Shown here piece by piece: positions 24,101 to 33,010 of a stretch of 64,000 nt of DNA. A model generated the notes under the pieces. It made no database searches. It saw only the letters and a list, made by a program, of their open reading frames with translations, and was not told the origin of the DNA. The stretch spans positions 124,001 through 188,000 of the forward strand of contig QPMI01000484.1 in NCBI GenBank assembly GCA_004431415.1. The letters are read 5' to 3'. This DNA is from Cyanophora paradoxa. Taxonomy: Eukaryota > Glaucocystophyceae > Cyanophorales > Cyanophoraceae. The stretch's first letter is position 1; each line of letters starts with the position of its first letter. Made by a program: the position numbers and the translations under genes.

Positions 24101-24370
24101 CGCGCCCGCGCTGACGGACCTGGATTTGAAGAGAAGCCGCCGCAGAGCCCCAGCGCGCCTCGCCCCTCGCCTCCGCCCGCGCCGCGCGACCTGCAGGACG
24201 CTGCCGGCCGCCCAGCTGCCCGGCACAGCGCCCGCGCTGACGGACCTGGACCTAATGTGAAGCCGCCGCCGGCCCCAGCACGCCGCCCGTCTCGCCTCCG
24301 CCCGCGCCGGCGCCGCGCGACCTGCAGGACGCTGTCGGCTTCCCTGCTGCCGGCGCCGCGCCCGCGCTGA
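21101..24370 (+). CDS. LINE ORF with 42-residue Pro/Arg repeats
   Basis: 1089-codon open frame. From about 21880 it is made of roughly 21 tandem repeats of a 42-residue (126-bp) unit, with consensus parts PAPRDLQDAVGRPAARRR and ARADGPGPEEKPPP. The units are arginine- and proline-rich and probably disordered. Such basic regions could bind nucleic acid, but that is inference. The repeats resume in a neighbouring frame at 24240-24560 and again at 29.2-30.45 kb. The opposite strand also stays open through the array, an artefact of composition. Confidence 0.5.
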   Translation: MFFFWPALPISSPTPTHSKREPFHDRKFRTENFSAKLDALTTPLPLPLFGLLADPESLPYILLLFPRPRTPCSTSNFPPTHHLPHPFHSCESTSPLRTRPISRPAPAFCPTLKQRTTTMTFGHPLWDSSVAKATNTSRYPPAPRRHHLPHCLASDFFYRDTSWIHPAHRCPVRRHHSPTRCRPTLTPPAGGVTLLPPPPSSPPPPPTIPFDTPACSPPRADVCAAFMNTTSGLPCLTYTPGLPPRARSRDRAIAPGPVPRTSSGPRTAPDLPLPASAPLVPADPRAPPALPPPAPAPRDLPTDLSLPDARRRARSNGPEPETRPQPNPRAPPASPPPQPYQRDGPTPATFPPSCASPASSSPKPTPRDRPEALSLPDAHRRARAARPEPAARLPPTYHALPASLPPTPTLRDLPADLSPPGARRRARADGPEPKARPLPASHASPASPPPQPDPRDLQGALSLHDARRRADGPAPEAIPPLSLRTPPTSPSPKPTPRDRPADPNPPNTRRHARADGPEPEARPPPTPHAPPASLPPQPAQRDRQEDLSLPDARSCAWADSSEPATRPPPSSHAQPASPPPTPAPCALPDALSLPAAQRRARADRPEPAASSPPSSHAQSASPPSTLTSRPPRDLHYTVRPSDARLCAQADGPGLAAKPPTGPSTPPVPPPLRAQHDLQDAVSLSAARLRARADGPGSAVQPPPGPGAPPALPPLEPAPPGPCAPPVPPPPSPARCALQDAVGFPAARRRARADGPGPDVQPPPSPSAPRASPPPAPRDLQNTVGRPAARRRVRTDGPGPEEKPPPNPSASRASPPPAPCDLQDAVGRPAARRRAHTDGPGPEEKPATGSSASQASPPPAPRDLQDAVGRPAPRRRARTDGPGPEENPLTGPSAPPVSSPPTPRDLQGAVGRPAARRRARAKGPEPEENPPTDPSAPPVSPPPVPCDLQDAVGRPTARRRARADGPGPDEKPPPSPNAPPGSPPPAPRDLQDAAGRPAAPRRARADGPGFEEKPPQSPSAPRPSPPPAPRDLQDAAGRPAARHSARADGPGPNVKPPPAPARRPSRLRPRRRRATCRTLSASLLPAPRPR

Positions 24371-24560
24371 CGGACCTGGACCTAAAGTGAAGCCGCCGCC
24401 GGGCCCCAGCGAGCCGCCCGTCTCGCCTCCGCCCGCGCCGGCGCTGCGCGACCTGCGGGATGCCGTCGGCCTCCCTGCTGCCCGGCGCCATGCCCGTGCT
24501 GACGGACCTGCGGCGCCGAGCGCCCTGCAGGACGCGGTCGACCTCCTTAAGGAACAGTCC
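21880..24560 (+). repeat. 126-bp tandem repeat array, block 1
   Basis: About 21 units, recognised by CGCGACCTGCAGGACGCTG every 126 bases or so (for example near 23555 and 23681) and by CTGACGGACCTGGACCTG. The left units are more diverged than the right ones. Confidence 0.85.
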
Positions 24561-26636
24561 GCCTCGCCTAACTTGGCGCCCCTAACCACGCACCGGCCCC
24601 ATCCTGCGCAGCCCCCGCCCTCAATTAATCGCGGATTCACCAACTCGCGGGCACTAGCTAAACATCGGACCTACTCCCACCAACGCTCTGAAAATGCGCA
24701 CGAAAGCACGTCTACCCCCGCCTGCCCGTACCCCCCCCTCGGCCCCGCCGAACCCGCGATGGCGACGCCGTCGAACCCCATTCCTTCTCTCGGACAGCTC
24801 CCTCCGCAAGCGCTGGCGCTCCGAGTACGGATGCTCTCCGAACTTGGTCTGTACGCCGCCGCAACCGGTTCATGCAAACCCGCACCTCACTATCTCTCCC
24901 ACTCTATCGCAGCGCGCATCACGGACCGTCTGTATCCTCTCCTTCCTAGTCGCCCCTGGAGCCCGACTACAAACACGCTCTCGGTCCCCCACTGGTCATC
25001 CTTCGAGGAATGGACGGCCTGCTACTTCACCATTTTCCATTCCTTCCACGCCAGCCCGGGCCCGATCAGCGCGGCTACGTGGGACTCCATCGCCGACTGC
25101 GCCCGCTGTCGGTCGCTCCAGGCTCCCGCGACGAGCGCCACTTTACAGCTTCTCAACCCGGACATCTGCATAGTCTCTGCACGCCCGTATCAAGCGACCC
25201 GCGCGCTCCGTGCCGGGGCCGAGGCGACGGCACAACGACTCCTCGAACTCGCATGTGGCAGCGGAGTGGATTCCTTCGACAACCTTGACATTGACTTCGT
25301 ACGCCCCCACAGCCACCATGGCCCGTGTTTCGGCCGCCGCCGCTCCCCCCGCGAGGCTGCGGAGACTAGCTCCTTCGTCCTCGAAGTACGCACTGCTCAG
25401 GCCTTCTTCCGCGCTGCTCTCCTACCACGCCCGCCTTTGCTCATGTGCTCTCTCCTCCGGCAGAACGCCACGGCACTCACTGACGAACTGGAGGTGGGCG
25501 CCCGCCTGACACGCTGGGCCCGGGCGGCGAGCTCCCACCTCTTCAGCGACGACCTCTTCTGGGGCGACTTCGCCGACCCCGCCGATGTTCCTGAACCCGA
25601 CATCGCCCTCCCTCTCTCCCCCCTTTCGGCCCTTCTCTCCAGCCCCGCTCACCCCTACGCCATAATCCGCCTTTATACCGTTGGAGAACCAGCCCCCATC
25701 GACGCGCTTGCCGGCTTGCTCCGGATTTTAGCCGACCGTCGTGCTCCCCTCGACCAGCCGCCCAGCCCTGGCTACCACACCATACTAGAAGAAGCTAGGA
25801 CGGCGGCTTTCCTAGAACTACGACAATGGTCTGGCCGCTACCTCCCTGAACTGGGAGTTTCCGAAATCGCGGCCCTTGTCCCTCTTGAGACCGCCCGCTC
25901 CCTCTTCCATGCTTCTCTTCCTCTCTCATACCAGGCTACCAAGGCGGCGATCCTCGCGAGCTCCGCGGGTCAGCCGGCCCTCCTCCTCCACCACCCCCTC
26001 TCGACCCACATTGAACGCCACGACCTTATCTTCCTGGTCCTCCGCCTCTCTGACCTAGACCTCCCCGCCCCCGACCCCGAAACTCTTCGCCGCACTCTTC
26101 AAGCCCTCCTCGTCGGCCCCCCGGGCACCCTCGCTGCTCTCCGTCCCTCGGCCTCCTCTGTACCTCGTCCCTGGCCATCCTCGCCGTCCCATCCATTCTC
26201 TACGACCAGCTCCCTCCTCCCGCGCCCTACGCAGACCACCCCCCGACCCCGATCACCGCTCTCCTCCGCCCCATCCCCCGCGCCGCCCCCTACTATCAGA
26301 CTCCCAGCCCGTCTCTCGCCGCCTGGGAACTCTTCCGCAGCGACCGCCCCACCTATACCCCCCTCTCTCCCGCTGCTATCCAGCAGACAACGTGCCAACG
26401 CTGCGTTTCGACACCTGCTTTCCTCGCCAGCGCGGCCTGGCTCCACTCCACACGGCAGTGCCCGGTACGCCCCCCAGACCCCTCCCCCTCCTCCCGTGCT
26501 TACCCCGCCCCCAGCTACACCCCTGACGACCCCCTTCCCCCCCCTTCCTCCCCTCCCCCGCCCCGGAGTTACCCCCCCGAGCGTGTCCCCCCCTCACGCT
26601 CCTCCCTACCCGCTACACGCTGGGAACTGTACATAA
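24387..26636 (+). CDS. LINE ORF1-like protein, second segment with module X
   Basis: 749 codons. It begins inside the last 42-residue repeats, then becomes a normal-composition protein from about 24760. Readable parts include SLGQLPPQALALRVRMLSEL, WSSFEEWTACYFTIFHSFH, SATLQLLNPDICIV and LFHASLPLSYQATKAAI, then LLLHHPLSTHIERHDLIFL, which matches the module at 20.7-21.15 kb. The C-terminal 180 residues are again Ser/Pro-rich. Its position before the endonuclease ORF suggests an ORF1-type component. No named domain recognised. Confidence 0.5.
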   Translation: MKPPPGPSEPPVSPPPAPALRDLRDAVGLPAARRHARADGPAAPSALQDAVDLLKEQSASPNLAPLTTHRPHPAQPPPSINRGFTNSRALAKHRTYSHQRSENAHESTSTPACPYPPLGPAEPAMATPSNPIPSLGQLPPQALALRVRMLSELGLYAAATGSCKPAPHYLSHSIAARITDRLYPLLPSRPWSPTTNTLSVPHWSSFEEWTACYFTIFHSFHASPGPISAATWDSIADCARCRSLQAPATSATLQLLNPDICIVSARPYQATRALRAGAEATAQRLLELACGSGVDSFDNLDIDFVRPHSHHGPCFGRRRSPREAAETSSFVLEVRTAQAFFRAALLPRPPLLMCSLLRQNATALTDELEVGARLTRWARAASSHLFSDDLFWGDFADPADVPEPDIALPLSPLSALLSSPAHPYAIIRLYTVGEPAPIDALAGLLRILADRRAPLDQPPSPGYHTILEEARTAAFLELRQWSGRYLPELGVSEIAALVPLETARSLFHASLPLSYQATKAAILASSAGQPALLLHHPLSTHIERHDLIFLVLRLSDLDLPAPDPETLRRTLQALLVGPPGTLAALRPSASSVPRPWPSSPSHPFSTTSSLLPRPTQTTPRPRSPLSSAPSPAPPPTIRLPARLSPPGNSSAATAPPIPPSLPLLSSRQRANAAFRHLLSSPARPGSTPHGSARYAPQTPPPPPVLTPPPATPLTTPFPPLPPLPRPGVTPPSVSPPHAPPYPLHAGNCT

Positions 26637-26869
26637 TGTTTCATACCCTTTTCGTCTCTTCCGTGACCAATCGCACCCGCACCACCACCTCCCGGCCGTC
26701 GTTGCATCCTCCTCGCCCCCCTGCCCCCCCAGCGCCCCCTAGCGCCCAAACTCCCACGCACATCGAGCCCCACCAGACCAGCAGCATCGTAATGCAAAAT
26801 TCCAAATTGCGTGGTTACAGCCGGCCGTGCCCCATCTCCTCCTGGCACAACGGGGACCGGACCCCTCCT

Positions 26870-27664
26870 TTAGTGAGAGTCCAGCAGCTCCACCAATACT
26901 CGAGCCGCGGCCCGCAGAGCCGCCCGTCGGGTGGGAAAGACCATCTGAGCAACGGAAGCGCTAGCGTTGAGGCGGCCCACGGCACACAGCCGCCAAGGAC
27001 ACCGCTCAGATCCACCCCCGCGCAGAACGGGCACTATCCCCTCGAAGCCTGCCACCTCCACAGCCTCCACGGTCACCTCGGTCGCCACCCGCAACAACGC
27101 CTGCACATCGCCCAGGTCCAACAACAACCTGCCGTGCGTAGCCGCGAAGCAGCGCAGCTCCACATCCACGAAATCACTGCTCAATTGCACGATGTAGTCG
27201 CTCTGCAGATACTCCTTAGCCCGATGCGCCACGTCGCCCACAACGGACATGTACTCGAGGCGACGCAGCACTTCAGCGTCCGGCTGCAGCCCGCCCTGCG
27301 CACGCGAACTCAGCCACGAACGCCGCTCTCACAGATTCCCGGCACGCACATGCCGGCACCTCCCAGGAAACGCTCTCCAGAGAACTGCCCCGATGTCCCG
27401 CCTCACGATCACAGGCCCAACAAAGCGCTCTTCCTCGTCCGACCCGCTCCCACTACCACGCTCCTCTACAACCCCGGCAGCCGGGACGGCTCTCACACCG
27501 GGGACTGCCATTCCTGGGGGAACCGGTACCCCTGCTCCCCTTACCCCCCCTGCTCCCTCCGTAGACTCAGCGAATCCGCATCCACACACCCAGCCCCGTG
27601 CAACCAGATGGGGGACTTTATCGATATCTATTACGAGCTCCAGCTCATTCTCCCGTCGGAGCAT
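26870..27664 (-). CDS. Antisense protein-like ORFs inside the LINE
   Basis: Two minus-strand frames (27329-27664 and 26870-27271) have balanced, protein-like composition. One reads RRENELELVIDIDKVPHLVA, the other YLQSDYIVQLSSDFVDVEL and LLDLGDVQALLRVATEVTVE. The local plus strand loses its pyrimidine bias here, unlike the rest of the LINE. This may be a captured fragment or an antisense accessory gene, broken by a frameshift between the two parts. No family recognised. Confidence 0.35.
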
Positions 27665-27894
27665 GCCGCCATGACCCGCCTACAGAAGCACGCGACAGAC
27701 CTGGCGAAGGACCCGGAGGCTGCTAGACATCTCACCAGCCTTTCCGTACAGCAGCCACGCCACCGCTCGTCCGCCACCACTACTCGCTTTCTTGGCCCGG
27801 TCGACAGCGCCCCCGTCACGCGTGGCACGCTGGGCTCCGCCACTTCGGCCTCCAGGAATTTGCACCGGCTCACGCCCAATACATAGCCGCAGCC

Positions 27895-28515
27895 ATGGCA
27901 GCCGTGATAGAAACAGCGGAACGCCCGCTCACTACACTAGCCCCGTCTCCCGAGCCAGGCCTACAGCTAAACAGCCTGATCCTGTCGGCCCTCAGCGATC
28001 TCTTGGATCTCGCAGCGCTCACAGGCGATGTCTTCGCCTACGATGTCCCCTGGAAGCACCTCACAGCCCGTCCTTTCGCCTCACAGGACGCGATCCAAAC
28101 CTTCAAGAACGCGGCGTTCCGCCAAGGCTACATCAAGGTCGCAATCACCAAAGCCTTCATCGACCATGAGACCACTCTCCACGCGCTTCACCCGACCGGC
28201 ACGATCACGTCCAGCACGTACATCCATGCGGATCACCCGGGCACCGCCCGCACCGGCCGGTCGGAACGCGCCTCAATCACATTGGCCCTCGCCTTCCTCG
28301 ATGCGGCACTATCCCGTGCCCACCATCTTGAGAAATTCCTCCGCCGCGCCTTTTCCCTCCTTAACTGCCGTCAATTTCCCTACGCGGTCAGCTGCACCCC
28401 CTCCCCCGGCCCCTCACACCCGGTACTAATCCCCGCCTCAGACCGCTACCCTGGCTCCCTGGCTCTTTGGTCCGACCCAATCGACACCCTCACCCCCACT
28501 CCCAGCACGAGCTGA
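27895..28515 (+). CDS. LINE ORF, 206 codons, unknown
   Basis: Starts at an ATG after GCAGCC and reads MAAVIETAERPLTTLAPSPE, SLILSALSDLLDLAALTGDV and DAIQTFKNAAFRQGYIKVAI. Composition is normal for a globular protein. A frame shift near 28500 continues it to about 28940 (INTFSGALRDLRRHFVPGQ, THTLILETWLTLVLRYGIS). It sits between the antisense ORFs and the second repeat block. Function unknown. Confidence 0.5.
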   Translation: MAAVIETAERPLTTLAPSPEPGLQLNSLILSALSDLLDLAALTGDVFAYDVPWKHLTARPFASQDAIQTFKNAAFRQGYIKVAITKAFIDHETTLHALHPTGTITSSTYIHADHPGTARTGRSERASITLALAFLDAALSRAHHLEKFLRRAFSLLNCRQFPYAVSCTPSPGPSHPVLIPASDRYPGSLALWSDPIDTLTPTPSTS

Positions 28516-29199
28516 CCCCGGCCCGCACAGGCTTCCCGCGCACCATCAACACCTTTTCCGGAGCACTGCGAGACCTCCGCCGCCACTTCGTCCCGGGCCA
28601 GGGCACCACTGCAGAATACCGCCAGGCTATCTTTGCCTCGGATCTCGCCCCTGCGACCCACACCCTCATTTTGGAAACGTGGCTGACCCTAGTCCTCCGC
28701 TATGGTATTAGCGCTGCAATCCAGAGCCGACCCCTCCCCGCCATCTTCCTCGCATCCATCCCTACCCAACTTGGGGACCTCCACCGCGGGTTTGCCCCAC
28801 CCGATTTCCCCAACACCACGTACTCCCTCTCACCCCCACCCACAGATGGACCCGTGTGTCCCCCCGCACGAAGGAATGGATCCGTCTTCTCTCAGGCGAA
28901 AGTCCCGGGGCCCGTCCCGCTCCCTCGCATCTCCCTCTAACCGACCCAGACCCCTTCACCCTCCCCTCCCCCCCTCGACTGTCCCACACTCTGCTCTTCC
29001 AATCCCCTGTCATGTTCGGAAACAATATGGCAATCCGAGCAGACACTGCCCTTTCGCTACTCCTCCGCGCCGTACCCGCCGGAATGAGCCCTGCACCCTA
29101 CCCGCCCCCGACACCCCGCACGATAGAGCCCCCACACGCCGGAAAGCCGCCGTCGCGCCTCTGCAAGCCGCCCGCCCCGCTTCCGATCGTGTCAGCCCC

Positions 29200-30470
29200 A
29201 GACGCCCTGCAGACGGCGGCCGGTCTCCCCGCCGCCCGCCACCGCACTAGGGCCGAAGCACCAGGGCCCCAATGGACGTCGGCGTCGGACCCCCGAACAC
29301 CACTCGCCCCGCCCCCGCCCGCGCCAGCCCCGCGCGACCTGCAGGACACCCTCAACCTCTCCGACGTGCAAAGCCGAGCGCGGGCCGACGGACCTTTGCC
29401 TGAAGCGAAACCGCCGTCGGGCCCTCGAGCGCCGCCCGCCCCACCCCCGCCCGCGCCAGCCCTGCGCGACCCACAGGACGCCCTCAGCCTCCCCGACGCG
29501 CAAAGCCGAGCGCGGGCCGACGGACCGGCACCTGAAGCGAGACCGCCGTCGGGCCCTCGAGTTCTGCCCGCCCCGCCCCCGCCCGCGCCAGTCCTGCGCG
29601 ACCCGCAGGACGCCCCAGCCTCCCTGACGCCCACAGCCGCGCGAGGGCCGATGGCCCTGCGCCTGAGGCGAGACTGTCGTCGGCGCCCGTGCTGACGGAC
29701 CTGGACCTGAAGTGAAGCCGCCGCCGGGCCCCCGCGCGCCGCCCGTCTCGCCCCCGCTCGCGCCGGCGCCGCGCGACCTACAGACCGTTGTCGGCCTCCC
29801 CGCGGCCCGGCGCCACACTCGTGCCGACGGACCAGGACCTGCGGTGAAGCCGCAGCCGAGCCCCAGCGCGTCGCCCGTCTCGCCTTCGCCCGCGCCGGCG
29901 CAGCGCGACCTGCAGGACGCGGTCGGCTCCCCCGCTGCCCCGCCCGCGCCCGTGCTGACGGACCTGGACCTGCAGTGAAACCACCGCCGGGCCCCGCGCG
30001 CCGCCCGCCTCGCCCCCGCTCGCGCCGGCGCCGCGCGACCTGCAGACCGCTGTCGGCCTCCCCGCTGCCCGCGCTGCGCTCGTGCCAACGGACCTGGACC
30101 TGAGGGACGCCGCCGCCGAGCCCCAGCGCGTCACCCGTCTCGCCTCCGCCCACGCCGGCGCCGCGCGACCTGCAGGACGCTGCCGGCTTCCCTGCTGCCC
30201 GGCGCCGCGCCCGCGCTGACGGACCTGGACCTAAAGTGAAGCCGCCGCCGGGCCCCAGCGCGCCGCCCGTCTCGCCTCCGCCCGCGCCGGCGCCGCGCGA
30301 CCTGCAGGACGCGGTCGGCCTCCCCGCCGCCCGGCGCCGCGCCCGCGCTGACGGACCTGGACCTGAAGAGAAGCCGCCACCGGGACTCAGAGCGCCGCCC
30401 GCCTCGCCTCCGCCCACGCCGCGCGACCTGCAGGACGCTGTTGGCCCGGCGGCTCGGTGCCGCGCCCGAG
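29200..30470 (+). repeat. 126-bp tandem repeat array, block 2
   Basis: About ten further units of the 126-bp repeat in several frames, again with CGCGACCTGCAGGACGC and GCTGACGGACCTGGACCTG. The last units run directly into the endonuclease ORF that starts at 30236. Confidence 0.85.
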
Positions 30471-32458
30471 ACGACTGTCCGATCCCTAGAGCAAACCTAG
30501 GGTTGCAGAAGTGTCCCGGAGGCCCGTCTGCAACGCCTCGCCCGTCGAACGCGTCGCCAGGCACGCCGCAAGAAGTCAATCCCCGTCGTGCTACTGTTGT
30601 CGCTGCCGCGCCACGCCGCGCTGCCCGCCTCGGCATTCAGCAGGCCGCGCAAGTACTCTCGCAGCTCAGTCGCCGTGTCTGCACCTGGAGCACCGTATGG
30701 ACCACTGTCGCTAGACCGCGCTACGGCATGCTCCAGAACTTGATCGCTGGACCGGAGCACGGAAGCCCCATCAGAGCCGTCGCATACCGCAGTGGCCGGT
30801 GGAGCATCCCTCCCCGGTCGGACCGTCCCAGGGCCCCGGACGAAACTGCGCCTACCGGTACCCCCACCGCGTGCCGTCAAAAAACTCCAACGCGAACAGA
30901 CTTTTTTATTCATTCGATTTGTGAGTCGGACAATGATTCGAAGCGGCCCAGTGCCTCCGCACTCCGCGATTGGGGCTGGAATAACTGCACTATAGCTAGT
31001 ACCACTAACCCCGCGTACGGCCACGTGCCAGGGCCTAGCTGCACCACCGATACTACCATTGCAGGTTACGCAGCTAGCACTGGCGCCCACGCTAGTGCTG
31101 GCCCCACCCACGCCGGCGCCTCAAGCTCAGACGCTGCGTTGCATGACGCCGAGAGCTGTCGTACGAACCACGCGTACGGATCAGGACGTGTACTAGCCAT
31201 GTGTACGGCTGCGTACCTCGCAGTCAGCCCCCGCGCTAGTGCCCACGTGCACGCTAGCGCTGGCCCCGCCGGCGCAGGCGACACGGACTCTGCGCCGCTT
31301 GACGTCGACGCCGGTCTCGAACCCCTGGGCCGGCGCCGGACTGCGCGCCGCGCCCCACAAGCCCAACGGTCCTTCAGCCGCCCGGCCCCTCTCCCCACAC
31401 GCCTCCTCCTCTGTGTTCTCCTCGCCGCCCTTGTCCCCGTCGCCCTTGCGGACATCGAGCCCAGCACAGCAACGGCCGCCGCAGTCGCTACCGCCACCGC
31501 CGCCCTCTCCTCTCCGACACTAGTCACGGCGGCCTCGTCCCTTCTAACATTATACCCGCCCTCTCTGTACACCGCTGACCGAATTGACGCCCGCCACCAC
31601 CGAGATGCGCTCCAGATCCCTGTCCTAGCACACCCCCCGGACGCGGCAAATGCGAAGCTGAACCTCCGCGCCCTCACGTGGAATATTCGCCGCTTGGAGG
31701 GGAAGGCGAGCGGCAACAATATTGCAACTAAATTTATCAGCGCAATTGACTATGGCCGCCGTGACTGGGACTGCCACTTTGTTGCTCTTCAAGAGGTCGA
31801 CATGGTCCCTACCGACCGCCCCCCCTCGAAGCCCTTTCCGCCCAATATCCGCGATCACCTGATTAAGACAGCAGTCCGCCGCCATAAATCTAGCTACCTT
31901 GTCTACTCTCCTCCATCCGCGGCCCGTCCTGGCACCGCCGGCTCCGCGCTGTGGATCTCAGCAAGCTATGCAGCGCACCGCCAGGCGGATTACGCGTTTG
32001 ACGGCCGAGTAGCCGGCGCTCGCTTTGACTTCCCGCGCACGCGCGAGCGCCTCATTGTCCTCTCACTCTACGTGCCGGACTGCGGGCACGACAATTTGCA
32101 AAAAGAGCTCCACGACCTCACCGAATACCTGACCGAGAAGGTCGCACCCGACATCCACGAACCTGACTGGCAGACGCATCTCCTGGTACTCGGCGATATG
32201 AATAGCACATACTCTCCGCGCAACGACCGGATCACCGGGGGCAACCGGCGCACTGAAACTACCCCCCCGAACTCCTACGCAGAAATATGGACCCTTTTCC
32301 GCGAGACCTGGGGTCTTTGTGATACCGGAACCCCGGGCGATTTCACACACGTGTCCCGCCACGCCGACTTTCTTGACGACCAGGGCCACCGCCCCCTCCT
32401 GGACGCCGCCCGCATCGACTACGCCCTTGCCTCCCCACTCTCGCGGCCCGATCACTAG
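30236..32458 (+). CDS. LINE ORF2, N-terminal part with APE-type endonuclease
   Basis: 740 codons. Residues 1-80 are 42-residue repeats, followed by a low-complexity linker with a hydrophobic stretch (LLL-CVLLAALVPVALA). From about residue 472 it matches the exonuclease-endonuclease-phosphatase fold of LINE endonucleases: RALTWNIRRLEG (Asn), HFVALQEVD (catalytic Glu), LLVLGDMNSTYS (Asp and Asn) and RIDYALASPLSRPDH (Asp, terminal DH). The frame stops right after the DH pair, where the active-site His is expected. It nicks target DNA to prime reverse transcription. The downstream reverse transcriptase is in other frames, so ORF2 is broken or miscalled. Confidence 0.82.
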   Translation: MKPPPGPSAPPVSPPPAPAPRDLQDAVGLPAARRRARADGPGPEEKPPPGLRAPPASPPPTPRDLQDAVGPAARCRARDDCPIPRANLGLQKCPGGPSATPRPSNASPGTPQEVNPRRATVVAAAPRRAARLGIQQAAQVLSQLSRRVCTWSTVWTTVARPRYGMLQNLIAGPEHGSPIRAVAYRSGRWSIPPRSDRPRAPDETAPTGTPTACRQKTPTRTDFFIHSICESDNDSKRPSASALRDWGWNNCTIASTTNPAYGHVPGPSCTTDTTIAGYAASTGAHASAGPTHAGASSSDAALHDAESCRTNHAYGSGRVLAMCTAAYLAVSPRASAHVHASAGPAGAGDTDSAPLDVDAGLEPLGRRRTARRAPQAQRSFSRPAPLPTRLLLCVLLAALVPVALADIEPSTATAAAVATATAALSSPTLVTAASSLLTLYPPSLYTADRIDARHHRDALQIPVLAHPPDAANAKLNLRALTWNIRRLEGKASGNNIATKFISAIDYGRRDWDCHFVALQEVDMVPTDRPPSKPFPPNIRDHLIKTAVRRHKSSYLVYSPPSAARPGTAGSALWISASYAAHRQADYAFDGRVAGARFDFPRTRERLIVLSLYVPDCGHDNLQKELHDLTEYLTEKVAPDIHEPDWQTHLLVLGDMNSTYSPRNDRITGGNRRTETTPPNSYAEIWTLFRETWGLCDTGTPGDFTHVSRHADFLDDQGHRPLLDAARIDYALASPLSRPDH

Positions 32459-33010
32459 GACTCGCACACTCTATGTCCCTGGCCGACCGTCCCCTTTACT
32501 CACAGCCGACCATCTCCCGTACTTGCGACCTTCAAAACCGAAGGCGTGCTCTCTGCCCCCCTACGGAGCCCGCCAGCCCCGACCCCAACCTCTCCCTCCT
32601 CTCTTCAACTATGCCGCCAACCTGCACCCATCCGGCTTGCTTTCAAGCTCGCTGTCGAAACCTTTCTCAATAAACACGGCCAGCGGTATATCCAGCTCCT
32701 TCTCACTCCCGAGAGCAGCCCGACTACGCCCAACGCGCCACGAAATCCACCGCTCCCTCCTCTGTGCTATCGCCCAAAGTATCAAGTCCGTCGCCCACTC
32801 TCAAGAATTCTCTACTGCTAAAGTCCTCCAACACCGCGTCGCTGCCCAGGGAGATATGGCTAAGTTCAACCATCTATCTGCACTGGACGCTGACGACGAA
32901 CAACTCGTTGGCCGCGTTGGACAGGCCTTACACGACTGGGCGCACCAAGGCTCCACAGACCACCCGCCTGACGAAACTATCCGGGCTGTCCTCCGGGACC
33001 TTCCCAAGAC

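Noticed and set aside
29098-30636. Long minus-strand ORFs through the 126-bp repeats
   Set aside because: A mirror effect of a stop-free repeat; the plus-strand frame leads into the endonuclease.
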